A DNA stretch of 64,000 bases from the NCBI RefSeq assembly GCF_003031265.1, contig NZ_CP019966.1, positions 4,216,001-4,280,000 of the forward strand. Reading direction: 5' to 3'. Each line of letters opens with the position of its first letter. The first letter of the stretch is position 1. Position numbers and translations under genes: made by a program. This document shows, piece after piece, positions 1 to 8,864 of the stretch. Source of the stretch: Rhodopseudomonas palustris. GTDB taxonomy: Bacteria; Pseudomonadota; Alphaproteobacteria; Rhizobiales; Xanthobacteraceae. The notes below the pieces were generated by a model. That model had not been told where the DNA came from. It did no database searches and saw nothing but the letters and a program-made list of their open reading frames with translations.

Positions 1-2
1 CC

Positions 3-3000
3 CGGCTCGGCTATGCGGCGGCGTCCGACGCCGAGATCGGGCCAGACGGCAAGGCGCCGGAGCGGGAAGCCTATGCGGATGTGGTGCTGGTCAAGCGTCT
101 CGCGGCGGCAATCGACAAACTCAATCCGGACATTCCCGCCGACGCGCGCGGCGACGCGTTGCGCAAGCTGCTCGCCACCGAGAAGCCCTCGCTGATCGAA
201 GAGAACCGCCGCCTGCACAAAGCGATGATTGAAGGCGTCGACGTCGAGTTCTATGGCGAGGACGGGACAATTCGCGGCGACAAGGTCCGGCTGATCGACT
301 TCGACGATCCCGCCGCCAACGACTGGCTGGCGACCGGCCAGTTCACGGTGATTGCCGGCACATTTAACCGGCGGCCGGACGTGGTGGTGTTCGTCAACGG
401 CTTGCCGCTTGGCGTGATCGAACTGAAGGCGCCCGGCGGCGCCAACGCCACGCTGGAGGGCGCCTACAATCAGCTCCAGACCTACAAGAACCAGATCCCG
501 GCGCTGTTCCGGACCAATGCGGTGCTGATCACCTCGGATGGCATCACCGCGCGCGTCGGCTCGCTGACCGCGGACCAGGAGCGCTTCATGCCCTGGCGCA
601 CCACGGATGGCGACGTGATTGCCGCCAAGGGCCATCCCGAGCTCAGCGTGCTGATCGAGGGTATCTTCGAGCAGCGCCGCTTGCTCGACCTCGTGCGCGA
701 CTTCACAGTGTTCGGCGAGACCGGCAAGGACCTCGCCAAGATCATCGCGGGCTATCATCAGTTTCACGCCGTCAAGCGCGCAGTGGATTCGACGATCCGC
801 GCTTTGGCGCTGAATGTCAGGCCGACAACGGCGTCCCCGGGCTTTCCAGGCCTGCGCGAAGACCCTGCCGCCTACGGCCTGCCCGGAGTCAAAGACTACC
901 CCAAAGGCGACAAGCGCATCGGCGTGATCTGGCACACCCAGGGCTCCGGCAAGAGCCTACTGATGGCGTTCTATGCCGGCCAGCTGGTGCGCCATCCGCA
1001 GATGGAAAACCCGACTATCCTGGTGATTACCGACCGCAACGATCTCGACGACCAGCTGTTCAGCACCTTTTCGATGTGCTGCGACCTGATCCGGCAGACG
1101 CCGATCCAGGCCGAAAGCCGGGAGGATTTGCAGGCGGCGCTCAGCCGCGCCTCCGGCGGCGTGATCTTCACCACCATACAGAAATTCACGCCGGCCGGCG
1201 GCGAAACGACCTACCCGAAGCTGTCCGACCGGCGCAACATCGTGGTGATCGCCGACGAAGCGCATCGCAGTCAGTACGGCTTCGGCGCTAAGATCGCGCA
1301 GAAGACCGGCGTGATTGCCTACGGCTTCGCTAAGTATTTGCGCGACGCGCTGCCGAACGCGTCGTTCATCGGCTTCACCGGGACGCCGATCGAAAAGGAC
1401 GACGTCAACACCCCGATGGTGTTCGGCGACTATATCGACGTCTACGACATCAGCCGCGCGGTCGAAGACGGCGCCACGGTGCCGATCTACTACGAAAGCC
1501 GACTCGCACGCATCGAGCTTCGCCCCGAAGAAAAGCCGATCGTCGACGCCGAGATCGACGAACTGACCGAAGACGAGGCGATCACTGAACAGGAACGCAT
1601 CAAGCGCAAATGGGCGACTGTGGAGGCCTTAGTCGGCTCCAAGAAGCGGCTCGCCATGGTGGCGGCCGACCTCGTCCAGCACTTCGAGGACCGCGCCGCC
1701 GCCCTGCCCGGCAAGGCGATGGTGGTGTGCATGAGCCGCCGCATCTGCGTGGCACTGTACGACCACATCGTCAAGTTGCGCCGAGATTGGCACAGCGATG
1801 ACGACGCTTCCGGAGCTATCAAGATCGTGATGACCGGCTCGGCCGCCGATCCGGAAAGCTGGCAGCGCCATATCGGACCGAAGTCACGCCGCGACCTGCT
1901 GGCGAAGCGAGCGAAAGATCCGACGGACCCGCTGAAGCTGGTGATCGTGCGCGACATGTGGCTGACCGGCTTCGACGCACCGTCGATGCACACGATGTAT
2001 GTCGACAAGCCGATGAAGGGGCACGGTCTGATGCAAGCGATCGCCCGCGTCAACCGCGTGTTCCGCGACAAGCCGGCCGGGCTCGTCGTCGACTATATCG
2101 GCATCGCGCAGAACCTGAAGAACGCGCTCGGCGAATATTCCGGCGCGGACCAGCGCCAGGCCGGCATCGACGAAGCCAAGGCGGTCGCCGCGTTACTCAA
2201 GGCGTACGAAGTCGTCAAGGCGATGTATCACGGGTTCGACTACGAGCGTGGCTTGGCCGGGACACCGCATCAACGCTTGGTCGTGCTGGCTGAAGCGATC
2301 GAATGGATTCTCACCCGTCAGCATGAAGCCGCTGCGCGCGAGACCAGCGAGGACGGCAAGCGCCGCGAGAATCGCCGCTATCAAGACGCCGTGCGTGCAC
2401 TCTCTGTCGCCTTTTCGCTGGCAGCGGCCAGCGACGAGGCCCGCGCAATCCGCGATGAAATTGGGTTCTTCCAGACGGTCCGTATCGCGCTGGTGAAATC
2501 CGCTGAAAACTCGGGTCAGAGCAACGCCCAACGCGAGTTCGCCATCCAGCAGATTCTCGATCGCGCAGTGGTCTCGACCGAAATCGTCGACATCCTCGCC
2601 GCCGCCGGCATCACGTCGCCTGACATCTCCATCCTGTCGGACGAATTCCTCGCGGAGGTGCAGCAGCTCGATAAGAAGAATCTAGCGCTGGAAGCACTAC
2701 GCAAGCTCCTGAACGACGAAATTCGCTCGCGCAGCCAGACCAACGTGGTCGAGACCAAGCGCTTCTCCGAGCGGCTGGAAGCCGCCATCGCCCGTTATCA
2801 TAGCAACGCCATCTCCACCGTCGAGGTGCTGCAGGAGCTGATCGCCCTCGCCAAGGAGCTTCGCGCCGCCCGCCGACGCGGCGAGGAGCAGGGGCTCTCG
2901 CAGGAGGAAATCGCGTTCTACGACGCGCTGGCCGAAAACAACAGCGCGGTCGAGGCGATGGGCAACGACTCCCTCAAGCTGATCGCCCACGAACTCCTTG

Positions 3001-3179
3001 TCAGCCTCAAGGGAAACATCTCCGTGGACTGGTCACACCGAGAGAGCGCACGCGCGCGGATGCGTGTGCTGGTGAAGCGCATTCTCCGCAAGCACGGCTA
3101 TCCGCCGGATCTTCAGGACGCTGCGGTGCAGACCGTGCTTCGACAGGCGGAAGCGTTGTCGGCGAGCTGGGCGGCTTAG
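3..3179 (+). CDS. hsdR: Type I restriction enzyme subunit R (HsdR), 5' end cut by window
   Basis: ATP-dependent translocase/endonuclease subunit of a type I restriction-modification complex. The reading frame is open to the left edge (it runs through [12 protein letters not shown] before the first GTG at 81), so the true start lies outside the window, probably about 20-30 codons upstream by comparison with the family. Seen: a PD-(D/E)XK nuclease core near bases 380-435 (RRPDVVVF then [10 protein letters not shown]), Walker A GSGKS at about 944-958, DEAH box IADEAHRS at about 1250, [11 protein letters not shown] at about 1372, and helicase motif VI-like ARVNRVF at about 2044. The C-terminal third is helical, as expected for the HsdM-contact region. 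HsdM and HsdS would be expected upstream, outside the window. The product appears intact to its TAG. Confidence 0.95.
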   Translation, partial: RLGYAAASDAEIGPDGKAPEREAYADVVLVKRLAAAIDKLNPDIPADARGDALRKLLATEKPSLIEENRRLHKAMIEGVDVEFYGEDGTIRGDKVRLIDFDDPAANDWLATGQFTVIAGTFNRRPDVVVFVNGLPLGVIELKAPGGANATLEGAYNQLQTYKNQIPALFRTNAVLITSDGITARVGSLTADQERFMPWRTTDGDVIAAKGHPELSVLIEGIFEQRRLLDLVRDFTVFGETGKDLAKIIAGYHQFHAVKRAVDSTIRALALNVRPTTASPGFPGLREDPAAYGLPGVKDYPKGDKRIGVIWHTQGSGKSLLMAFYAGQLVRHPQMENPTILVITDRNDLDDQLFSTFSMCCDLIRQTPIQAESREDLQAALSRASGGVIFTTIQKFTPAGGETTYPKLSDRRNIVVIADEAHRSQYGFGAKIAQKTGVIAYGFAKYLRDALPNASFIGFTGTPIEKDDVNTPMVFGDYIDVYDISRAVEDGATVPIYYESRLARIELRPEEKPIVDAEIDELTEDEAITEQERIKRKWATVEALVGSKKRLAMVAADLVQHFEDRAAALPGKAMVVCMSRRICVALYDHIVKLRRDWHSDDDASGAIKIVMTGSAADPESWQRHIGPKSRRDLLAKRAKDPTDPLKLVIVRDMWLTGFDAPSMHTMYVDKPMKGHGLMQAIARVNRVFRDKPAGLVVDYIGIAQNLKNALGEYSGADQRQAGIDEAKAVAALLKAYEVVKAMYHGFDYERGLAGTPHQRLVVLAEAIEWILTRQHEAAARETSEDGKRRENRRYQDAVRALSVAFSLAAASDEARAIRDEIGFFQTVRIALVKSAENSGQSNAQREFAIQQILDRAVVSTEIVDILAAAGITSPDISILSDEFLAEVQQLDKKNLALEALRKLLNDEIRSRSQTNVVETKRFSERLEAAIARYHSNAISTVEVLQELIALAKELRAARRRGEEQGLSQEEIAFYDALAENNSAVEAMGNDSLKLIAHELLVSLKGNISVDWSHRESARARMRVLVKRILRKHGYPPDLQDAAVQTVLRQAEALSASWAA

Positions 3180-3204
3180 TGGGTGGAGGCCCAGCCACGA
3201 ATGA

Positions 3205-4023
3205 TCATCCTCGCTCAAGCAGCCCGTTCAATTCCGCGCCCTTGGTCGCTCCGGCGAATGCCGTGAATGTGCCCTGCTCGGCGATCTCGCGCGCGGCGCC
3301 GAGGAAGCCGGCCCAGGCGCAGCGCGCCAGCGAGCCGCCGACGCTGATGCGGCGGACGCCGAGGTTGGCGAGCATCGGCACCGTCATGCTCGGCTGCGCG
3401 ATCAGCACATTGAGCGGCTTCGGCGCCACCGCCTTCACCAGCGTGGTGATCTCGGCCTCGGTAGTGATGCCCGGCGCGTACAGGCAGTCGGCGCCGGCCT
3501 CGGCGAACGCCACCAGCCGCGCGGTGGTCTTGGCGAGATCGCGCTCGCCCTTGAAGAAACCCTCGCAGCGCGCCACCAGCACGACGTCCTCACCCGAGGC
3601 GTCGATCGCCGCCCGCGCCGCCTTGATGCGCTCGGCGGCGACCGCGTCGTCGTAGAACGGCTGCGCCGGATCGGTGGTCGTATTCTCGATCGAAAGCCCG
3701 GCGATGCCGGTGGCGATCGCGCGCGTGACATTGGCGGCGACGCCGTCGGGGCTGTCCGCAAAGCCGTTCTCGAAATCGGCGTTGATCGGCAGATCCACCG
3801 CCGCACACAGCGTGGTCAGATGCGCCAGCACGTCGTCGCAGCTGACCTGATTGTCCGCCCGCCCCGCCGACCACGCAAAGCCGGCACTGGTCGAGGCCAG
3901 CGCCTGAAACCCGAGCGACGCCAGCGCCCGCGCCGAGCCGACATCCCACGGATTCGGCAACACGAAGCAGCCGGCCTCGTGCAGCTTGCGAAACGTGGCC
4001 CGCTTGGCGGCGGTCGTGATCAT
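3205..4023 (-). CDS. Isocitrate lyase / PEP mutase family protein
   Basis: 272 residues, TIM-barrel enzyme of the phosphoenolpyruvate mutase/isocitrate lyase superfamily; probably acts on a C-C or C-P bond of a small 2-oxo acid, but the exact substrate cannot be read from sequence. Family hallmarks seen: VLPNPWDVGSAR near residue 20, DLPINADFENGFA near residue 75 (Mg2+-binding Asp/Glu) and VLVARCEGFF near residue 145 in the place of the usual R-x-D segment. The frame stays open upstream to 4389, but the ATG at 4021-4023 is chosen because it is preceded by AGGGAGA and because homology begins here. It is convergent with hsdR, leaving only 25 bases between the stops. Confidence 0.85.
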   Translation of the reverse strand: MITTAAKRATFRKLHEAGCFVLPNPWDVGSARALASLGFQALASTSAGFAWSAGRADNQVSCDDVLAHLTTLCAAVDLPINADFENGFADSPDGVAANVTRAIATGIAGLSIENTTTDPAQPFYDDAVAAERIKAARAAIDASGEDVVLVARCEGFFKGERDLAKTTARLVAFAEAGADCLYAPGITTEAEITTLVKAVAPKPLNVLIAQPSMTVPMLANLGVRRISVGGSLARCAWAGFLGAAREIAEQGTFTAFAGATKGAELNGLLERG

Positions 4024-4484
4024 CGGCGATCTCCCTGTGATGTCTGCTGTTGTTGTTGGCCGGACGCTAGCATGGTGCCGGCCGTGGCGTCGAAGCCGCC
4101 GATGCCAGCCGAAGTGTCCCACCCTGCGACAGCCGCCACCGCACGCCTTAACGTTCCGAACGCAGCCGGAACAAAGCGGTGACGAATCACAGCGAATCAG
4201 GTCGCGCGAGAAGTAACGAACTGCATCTCGCGCGGAGGCGAGCTTCCGCACACAAGAGATGGACATGCGCAAACGCGGCACGACCGGGCCAAGGGCGAAA
4301 AACGTTAACGAGAGAGACCGGGGACAGCGCGTAGGCGCCGAAGCGGAGTGAACGCGCCTCGCCCGGAACTGTCGGTCATTCACGCGCAACAGCCAAGCTC
4401 CGCTCGCCCCGCCGACTCCATTCCTAAGGGGATCTTTTGGGTTTTCAGCCGTTTAGGTGATATAAGAAGGAGGGAGAAAGTCCG
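4024..4484. other. Intergenic region with one perfect inverted repeat
   Basis: No convincing gene. The only structure seen is a 9-bp perfect inverted repeat, CGCGCGAGA at 4203-4211 and TCTCGCGCG at 4226-4234, separated by 14 bases. It could be an operator or a hairpin for one of the divergent flanking genes. There is no T run next to it, so a terminator is unlikely. Confidence 0.35.
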
Positions 4485-4724
4485 ATGTCCGGCCACCGCA
4501 ACGCTACTGCCGACTTGATCGCGGACCTGGCGCGGCGGCACCGGGTTGAGCTTACCGCGACGGAATCCGATGTCCTCGCGCGTCACATCAGCCGGCTGGC
4601 GGGTGACGATGTCGTTTTGGACGATATCGAGCAGACGTTGATGTCCCTGCAGCGCGGGGGACATCTGAGCCGACGCGAACTGGTGCGCTTACAAGCGCGC
4701 TATCTGCGCGAATCCAGGCCGTGA
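4485..4724 (+). CDS. Small helical protein of unknown function
   Basis: 79 residues, not recognised. It is predicted to be wholly helical and highly charged (RHRVELTATESDVLARHIS, then RRELVRLQARYLRES at the C-terminus). No cysteines, signal peptide or membrane segment. A strong Shine-Dalgarno (GGAGGGAG) lies about 8 bases before the ATG, which argues for a real gene despite its size. It stands alone, with divergent and convergent neighbours on the other strand. DNA- or RNA-binding is possible from the charge pattern, but nothing specific supports this. Confidence 0.6.
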   Translation: MSGHRNATADLIADLARRHRVELTATESDVLARHISRLAGDDVVLDDIEQTLMSLQRGGHLSRRELVRLQARYLRESRP

Positions 4725-4850
4725 CGCTCGCCCCTTCGGCGTTTCTGAGACGCTAGGCTATTTTGTTGACGATCAGCTAGCGGATCAGAGCCGCAGCATC
4801 CCCATAGCTCAAGCGGCGCAATACGCTTCGCTATTGCGCCCTACGGCTTG

Positions 4851-5312
4851 CTAAGCAGGCTTCGAAACCTCATTGGCGCAGGCCTCTTCGAGCGCCTGCA
4901 TAGCGCATGCGGTCATCGCGCTCGCAATCTGCCAAGCATTGAAGAGCTCATCGTGCAAATTCTCAAGATCCGCGATCATCGCATCACGACCTTCGTCAGT
5001 CTGGATCTTGAGGTGATGCCTCTCAAAGAAGCCATGGTTCAGTCGATTGCGCGCCCGCACAGCGGAAACAAAGCGACTACTTATATCTTCGTTGATTTCA
5101 ACGCAGGCCTTCAGAGAGCTAAATAGGTTACCTAACGTGCTTCGGTCAATTTGATTGAGCGCCGATTGGGCGGCCTCAGCATCCGGAAGAACGTGCCAAC
5201 CGTTCTTCAGGCCCTTAGCACACAGAATCAGCGTGCCCAGCTCAACTTCGAACAATTGAGCTGCCTCTGCAGTTATTCCGAATTTTGCATAAAGTTGATC
5301 TCGCGTCGCCAT
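4851..5312 (-). CDS. HEPN-like protein of unknown function
   Basis: 153 residues, all-helical, cytosolic. Residues 86-98 read RARNRLNHGFFER; R88-x4-H93 fits the Rx4-6H motif of HEPN-fold ribonucleases, where a polar residue (here N89) follows the Arg. A conserved-looking C-terminal block follows (DEGRDAMIADLE, then LHDELFNAW). No partner nucleotidyltransferase (MNT) gene lies next to it, so it is not a standard HEPN/MNT toxin-antitoxin pair. The ATG at 5310-5312 is preferred over the in-frame TTG just before it. Base composition is visibly less GC-rich than the neighbours, consistent with acquisition. Assignment to HEPN is an inference from one motif and helicity only. Confidence 0.65.
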   Translation of the reverse strand: MATRDQLYAKFGITAEAAQLFEVELGTLILCAKGLKNGWHVLPDAEAAQSALNQIDRSTLGNLFSSLKACVEINEDISSRFVSAVRARNRLNHGFFERHHLKIQTDEGRDAMIADLENLHDELFNAWQIASAMTACAMQALEEACANEVSKPA

Positions 5313-5371
5313 CAATCAATCGATGCTAGCATTGATATTAAGCACAACTATCTCCAAAACTATAAAGCATC

Positions 5372-5866
5372 TCACCCCAACCCCACCACCTCCAACTCCT
5401 GCGCGCCCTTCCCCACCACGTCGCCGACGCTCTTGCCCATCAGCAAGCGCGCCACCGGCGATACGAACGAGATCGTGCCCTGCTTCGGATCGGCTTCGTC
5501 TTCGCCGACGATGCGGTAGGTTTGGACGCGGCCGTCGGCGCGGCGGAACGTGACGGTGGAGCCGAACGCAATCTCGTCGGAGGAAGGCGGATCGGGCATC
5601 ACTTGCGCGCTGCGCACCCTGGCTGCGTAGTAGCGCGCGTCGCGCAGCGGGATCGCTTCGGCGCGGCGGCGCTCGTTGACGTCCTCGATCGTGCCAGCAG
5701 CTTCGAGCGCGGCGCGCGCCTCGGCTAACTGCGCCTCCAGCGCCGCCAGCCCGGCTGCGGTGACGAGGTTCGGATGCGGCGAGATCGGGCGATCCGGCAG
5801 CACGGTCTCCGAGGCGGTCTCGGCACTATCTTCCTTGGTGAAAGCGACGCTCAAGTTGAACTCCAT
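5372..5866 (-). CDS. GreA/GreB family transcription elongation factor
   Basis: 164 residues. The C-terminal half is the FKBP-like GreA/GreB domain (GSTVTFRRADGR, YRIVGEDEAD, then SPVARLLMGKSVGDVV), which binds RNA polymerase near the secondary channel. The N-terminal half (LVTAAGLAALEAQLAEARAALE) is the coiled-coil hairpin that rescues backtracked polymerase. It is shorter than canonical GreA plus an extra N-terminal leader (SVAFTKEDSAE), as in the second Gre-like paralogue of rhizobia. The ATG at 5864-5866 is chosen because conservation begins there. A GTG at 5900-5902 with GGGGAG closely upstream is a credible alternative adding 12 residues. Confidence 0.85.
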   Translation of the reverse strand: MEFNLSVAFTKEDSAETASETVLPDRPISPHPNLVTAAGLAALEAQLAEARAALEAAGTIEDVNERRRAEAIPLRDARYYAARVRSAQVMPDPPSSDEIAFGSTVTFRRADGRVQTYRIVGEDEADPKQGTISFVSPVARLLMGKSVGDVVGKGAQELEVVGLG

Positions 5867-5914
5867 TGACGGTCGCCGGACGGCGACCTGACGCAACGAC
5901 ACAGCGCTCCCCGA

Positions 5915-6451
5915 TCAAGAGGCGCGAACCCGTTCGGCAAACTCCCACCAGTGGATCTTGTTCGCCATCCAATTCCAATCGGCCATCGGCGAGGTCGATG
6001 GCAGCACATAGATCGACGTCGCTCCGATGCTCTCCTCATAACGCCCGAGGCCGACCCTGCGGCCGACGAACCGCTTCGCAGCTTCCAGACTGGTGAAGGC
6101 GAGAAAGTCGGGACGGTTCTCTTCGATCTTACGTCTGAGAACCACCCGATGTTCCGGCCGCGGCCGAACCTCGTGATCGCTTCCGGCCATATCCTTGCAC
6201 AGGTCCGTCAGGCCGATGCCGAATGTCGTCACGTCGCGAAACTCGTGCGGCGCCAGCTGTCGATCGGTGAGGCGCGTTTCGCTGAGGACGCTCCAGAACT
6301 TGTTCCGGCCGTGCGCATAATAGCTTTGCGCCTTCTCCGACGCACGGCCGGCGGCGGTGCCGCAGAACACGACTCTGAGGCCGCGCTGCAGAACGTCAGG
6401 CAAGATGACCTTGGGCAAGCTCACCTGACCTTGCTGGCGCGCCTCCTCCAC
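5915..6451 (-). CDS. mug: Mismatch-specific uracil/thymine DNA glycosylase (Mug/TDG type)
   Basis: 178 residues. Removes uracil or modified bases opposite G in base-excision repair. Seen: LRVVFCGTAAG near residue 25, where Mug enzymes carry a G-[IT]-N-P-G type motif; the Asn is replaced here, as in other TDG-like families. YYAHGRNKFWSVL (substrate pocket) follows, and LPSTSPMADWNW near residue 155 corresponds to the Asn/Ser-rich minor-groove loop. The start is uncertain: the GTG at 6449-6451 overlaps the region of the upstream stop, and an internal GTG 14 codons later has AAGG upstream. It follows the DUF2147 gene directly (TGA then GTG), so the two are probably co-transcribed. Confidence 0.82.
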   Translation of the reverse strand: MEEARQQGQVSLPKVILPDVLQRGLRVVFCGTAAGRASEKAQSYYAHGRNKFWSVLSETRLTDRQLAPHEFRDVTTFGIGLTDLCKDMAGSDHEVRPRPEHRVVLRRKIEENRPDFLAFTSLEAAKRFVGRRVGLGRYEESIGATSIYVLPSTSPMADWNWMANKIHWWEFAERVRAS

Positions 6452-6853
6452 TCAGTTCGCCCGCGTCCAGGTGGCGGATTTGCAGATCATGCCGCCCATC
6501 GCGCAGCCCTGGGTGGTCAGCGTGCTGCCGGAGAGGTTCATCTTGCCGGTGTAGGTCTTGCCGTCCTCCGGATTGAAGGCACTGCCGGCCCAGGCGTTCG
6601 GGCCGGTCGGCTTCATGTCGAAGAATATCTTCTGGCCGACCTTGGCGGGGGTCTCGACGCCCGGCTTGAGCCACACCAGCGTGCCGCACACCGCGCCGCC
6701 GCAGGGCGCGAACTTGACCTTGGAGGCGCCGGTCTCGCGCAGCCAGGTGCCGCCGACGTCGTCGGCGCGCGCGCCTGTGGTGGCCAGCGCTGCGGCGAGC
6801 AGGCCGAGGCCGGTGAGCCATCCCGCGCGGCGCATCGTCGATGTCGTTGTCAT
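6452..6853 (-). CDS. DUF2147 family secreted protein
   Basis: 133 residues. A signal peptide is clear (basic MRR, then a GLGLLAAALA core, cleavage after ARA). The mature part matches the DUF2147 pattern: GTWLRE near the N-terminus, CGTLVWLK, FNPEDGKTYTGKM, CKSATW near the end. Four cysteines suggest disulfides in the periplasm. The family is often found with lipocalin-like beta-barrel folds; function unknown. The start is supported by GGGAGGGGAC just before the ATG. It is immediately followed by the DNA glycosylase gene. Confidence 0.85.
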   Translation of the reverse strand: MTTTSTMRRAGWLTGLGLLAAALATTGARADDVGGTWLRETGASKVKFAPCGGAVCGTLVWLKPGVETPAKVGQKIFFDMKPTGPNAWAGSAFNPEDGKTYTGKMNLSGSTLTTQGCAMGGMICKSATWTRAN

Positions 6854-6969
6854 GTCCCCTCCCGAGTTGCTTGTGCTGCGGCCAGCCGCCGCTTGGTACG
6901 AGCTGAACGTGCGCCGCGTCGCAAGTCAACGGGGCCTGCCGAATGCAAACAACTCGCTTGCCGGAAAGA

Positions 6970-7371
6970 TCACGCCAGCCAGTTCTCGACTGCCAAACCC
7001 TGCACGCGACCAAACTCCTGCGTGTTCGCGGTGACGATGGTCGCACCGAGCGACTTGGCATGAGCTGCGATCAGGAGGTCGTTGCTGCCGATCGGCGTGC
7101 CTGCTGCTTCAAGCGATGAGCGGATCGCCCCATAGGCTTCGTCGGCGGGCGGCTCGAACGGCAGCACGTCGATTTCCTCGAGCAGATCGGCCACGGCCTT
7201 GGTCAATCTGACCGACCCGCTCTTGGCGCAGCCGTAGCGGAGTTCGGCGGCGACGATGATACTCGTGCAGACGTTGCCCTCTCCGACCTCGGCGATGCGG
7301 CGAACAGCAGCGCCGTGCGGATTGCGGATCAGATCGGAGAGAATGTTGGTATCGAGCATATAGCGCGTCAC
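6970..7371 (-). CDS. vapC: VapC-type PIN-domain toxin
   Basis: 133 residues; PIN-domain endoribonuclease toxin. The acidic metal-binding residues are visible: D7 in MLDTNIL, E43 in AAELRYG, D98 in GSNDLLIAAHA, and the TANTQEF segment near residue 116. It starts with GTG (7369-7371) overlapping the vapB stop by 4 bases (GTGA), so it is translationally coupled to the antitoxin. The length is normal for VapC. Likely target is tRNA or rRNA, but this cannot be decided from sequence. Confidence 0.93.
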   Translation of the reverse strand: MTRYMLDTNILSDLIRNPHGAAVRRIAEVGEGNVCTSIIVAAELRYGCAKSGSVRLTKAVADLLEEIDVLPFEPPADEAYGAIRSSLEAAGTPIGSNDLLIAAHAKSLGATIVTANTQEFGRVQGLAVENWLA

Positions 7372-7604
7372 AGCACCTTCTCCGGCGCCGGCGCGGGATC
7401 GTCGATGACGGGGAACGGCTCGTCGAGCGGCGTCATCGATTTCAACAAAGCGATCAGTCCGCGTTTGCGAACGGGCTCGATCACCAGCCGATCCCCCTCG
7501 CGGTGCATGATCGCCTCGTTGCCGGGCATCTCGAATTCCACCGGAATGCGAACGGCCTGATTGCGGCCGTTACGGAACAGGCGGACATGGCGCCGATCGG
7601 TCAT
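7368..7604 (-). CDS. vapB: VapB-type antitoxin (AbrB/SpoVT fold)
   Basis: 78 residues. The N-terminal swapped-hairpin domain (RHVRLFRNGRNQAVRIPVEF) binds DNA; the tail from about residue 50 (LLKSMTPLDEPFP) should wrap VapC. It is the first gene of the vapBC operon, with TGA overlapping the vapC GTG. GGAGG just upstream of the ATG gives a strong ribosome site. A palindrome 15 bases upstream of the start (7619-7642) is the expected autoregulatory operator. Confidence 0.92.
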   Translation of the reverse strand: MTDRRHVRLFRNGRNQAVRIPVEFEMPGNEAIMHREGDRLVIEPVRKRGLIALLKSMTPLDEPFPVIDDPAPAPEKVL

Positions 7605-7618
7605 GGGCAGCCTCCTTC

Positions 7619-7642
7619 AGGCATATGCCAAAAGCATATGTC
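7619..7642 (-). promoter_or_regulatory. Palindromic operator of vapBC
   Basis: GCATATGC at 7621-7628 is followed after five bases by GCATATG at 7634-7640; the two copies form an inverted repeat around CAAAA. It lies directly upstream of vapB, where the VapBC complex normally binds to repress its own operon. Confidence 0.7.
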
Positions 7643-7667
7643 TGGCGAAACGCCCTCGCAAGGGCAC

Positions 7668-8864
7668 CTACTGCGCCAGCGCCGTCTCCAGCCGCTCCAG
7701 CACCGCGGCGGTGTCGGCGGTGACCTCGGCGGCCTCGACCCACACCACGCGGTAGTCGCGCTCTTCGAGCCAGCCCTTGCGCGCGGCACGGTCGGCGGCG
7801 ACGGCTTCGCTCTCACCGTCGTTGATCAGTTCGATCGCGACGCGGCGGGTGAAGGAGACGAAATCCGGGATGTGGCGGCCGACCGGGGTCTGGCGCTTGA
7901 AATTGCCGGCGAAGCGTCGGTCGGTGCGCAGCTTCTCCCATAAGAGCCGCTCGGCGTCGGTGGGATTGCGGCGCAGCAGCCGCGCCAGCCCGCGCAGCGA
8001 GCCTCCATCGGCCTCGGCGCCGCCGGACGCGCGGTCGGCGAGCAGGGCGCGCAATCGCGTGGCCTGGTCGCCGTCGAGTACGCCGCCCTTAGCCGGGCCC
8101 TTGCGGCCGTCGGCGATCGCCATCACCACGCCGTGCAGCGTGTGCATGTCCTGCTTGCTCGGCTCCATCCGGGTGAAGATGTTGCGCAGGTTCACCAGCA
8201 TGGTGTCGCGCTTTTCCGGCGGGCGGAGGAATTCGACGCGGTCGAGCTCGGCGACCAGGTTGGAAAAGAACGCGTCGATCTGATGCTGCGAGGCGCGCGG
8301 GCTGCGCTCGGGCATCTCGTAAGGCAGCGCATTCTGGGTGGCGTGCTTGAACCACTCGTAGCCCATCAGCAGCACCGCCTGGGCGAGGTTCAGCGAAGCG
8401 AACGCCGGATTGACCGGGAAGGTGACGATGCGGTTGGCGAGCGCGACCTCGTCGTTCTCCAGGCCGTGGCGCTCGCGGCCGAACATGATGCCGGTGGAGC
8501 CGCCCGACGCAGTCTCGGCGACGATCTCCTGCGCGGCGGCTTCCGGCCCGCGCACCGGCTTGGCCTGATCGTGGGCGCGCGCCGTGGTGGCGAACAGCAG
8601 CGTACAGTCCTTCACCGCGTCGGCGACGCTGTCGAACAGCTCGACCGCGTTCAGGATGTGGTCGGCGCCGGCGGCGGAGCGCTGCGCGGCGATGTTCGGC
8701 CAGCCGTCGCGCGGCTTCACCAGCCGCAGCCGGGTCAGCCCGAAATTGCCCATCGCGCGGGCGCACATCCCGATGTTTTCGCCCAATTGGGGCTCGACCA
8801 GAATCACCACCGGGCCGTCGAGCGCGGCCGGGGGCTTGGATCGGTCGGTGCCGGAGCCGGACAT
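7668..8864 (-). CDS. trmJ: TrmJ-type RNA methyltransferase fused to a DUF559 nuclease-like domain
   Basis: 398 residues. Residues about 15-255 are a SPOUT methyltransferase of the TrmJ/LasT group: LVEPQLGENIGMCARAMGNFG (motif 1 region), FGRERHGL at 128-135 (motif 2) and SLNLAQAVLLMGYE at 157-170 (motif 3, the knot). TrmJ makes 2'-O-methyl-Cm/Um32 in tRNA. After a linker, residues about 290-398 match DUF559 (Vsr-like): LARLLRRNPTDAERLLW, RQTPVGRHIPDFVSF, VAIELIND and WLEERDYRVVWV. E305, D334 and E345 are candidate catalytic residues, but the usual VELDG-Q-H motif is altered to IELINDGESE. The ATG at 8862-8864 is chosen because homology begins there; the frame continues 39 codons further up. 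Confidence 0.88.
   Translation of the reverse strand: MSGSGTDRSKPPAALDGPVVILVEPQLGENIGMCARAMGNFGLTRLRLVKPRDGWPNIAAQRSAAGADHILNAVELFDSVADAVKDCTLLFATTARAHDQAKPVRGPEAAAQEIVAETASGGSTGIMFGRERHGLENDEVALANRIVTFPVNPAFASLNLAQAVLLMGYEWFKHATQNALPYEMPERSPRASQHQIDAFFSNLVAELDRVEFLRPPEKRDTMLVNLRNIFTRMEPSKQDMHTLHGVVMAIADGRKGPAKGGVLDGDQATRLRALLADRASGGAEADGGSLRGLARLLRRNPTDAERLLWEKLRTDRRFAGNFKRQTPVGRHIPDFVSFTRRVAIELINDGESEAVAADRAARKGWLEERDYRVVWVEAAEVTADTAAVLERLETALAQ

Noticed and set aside
3205..4389. Longer form of the PEP-mutase-family protein starting at 4389
   Set aside because: The extra 122 residues are Arg/Cys-rich noise; a good ribosome site and family homology both begin at 4023.
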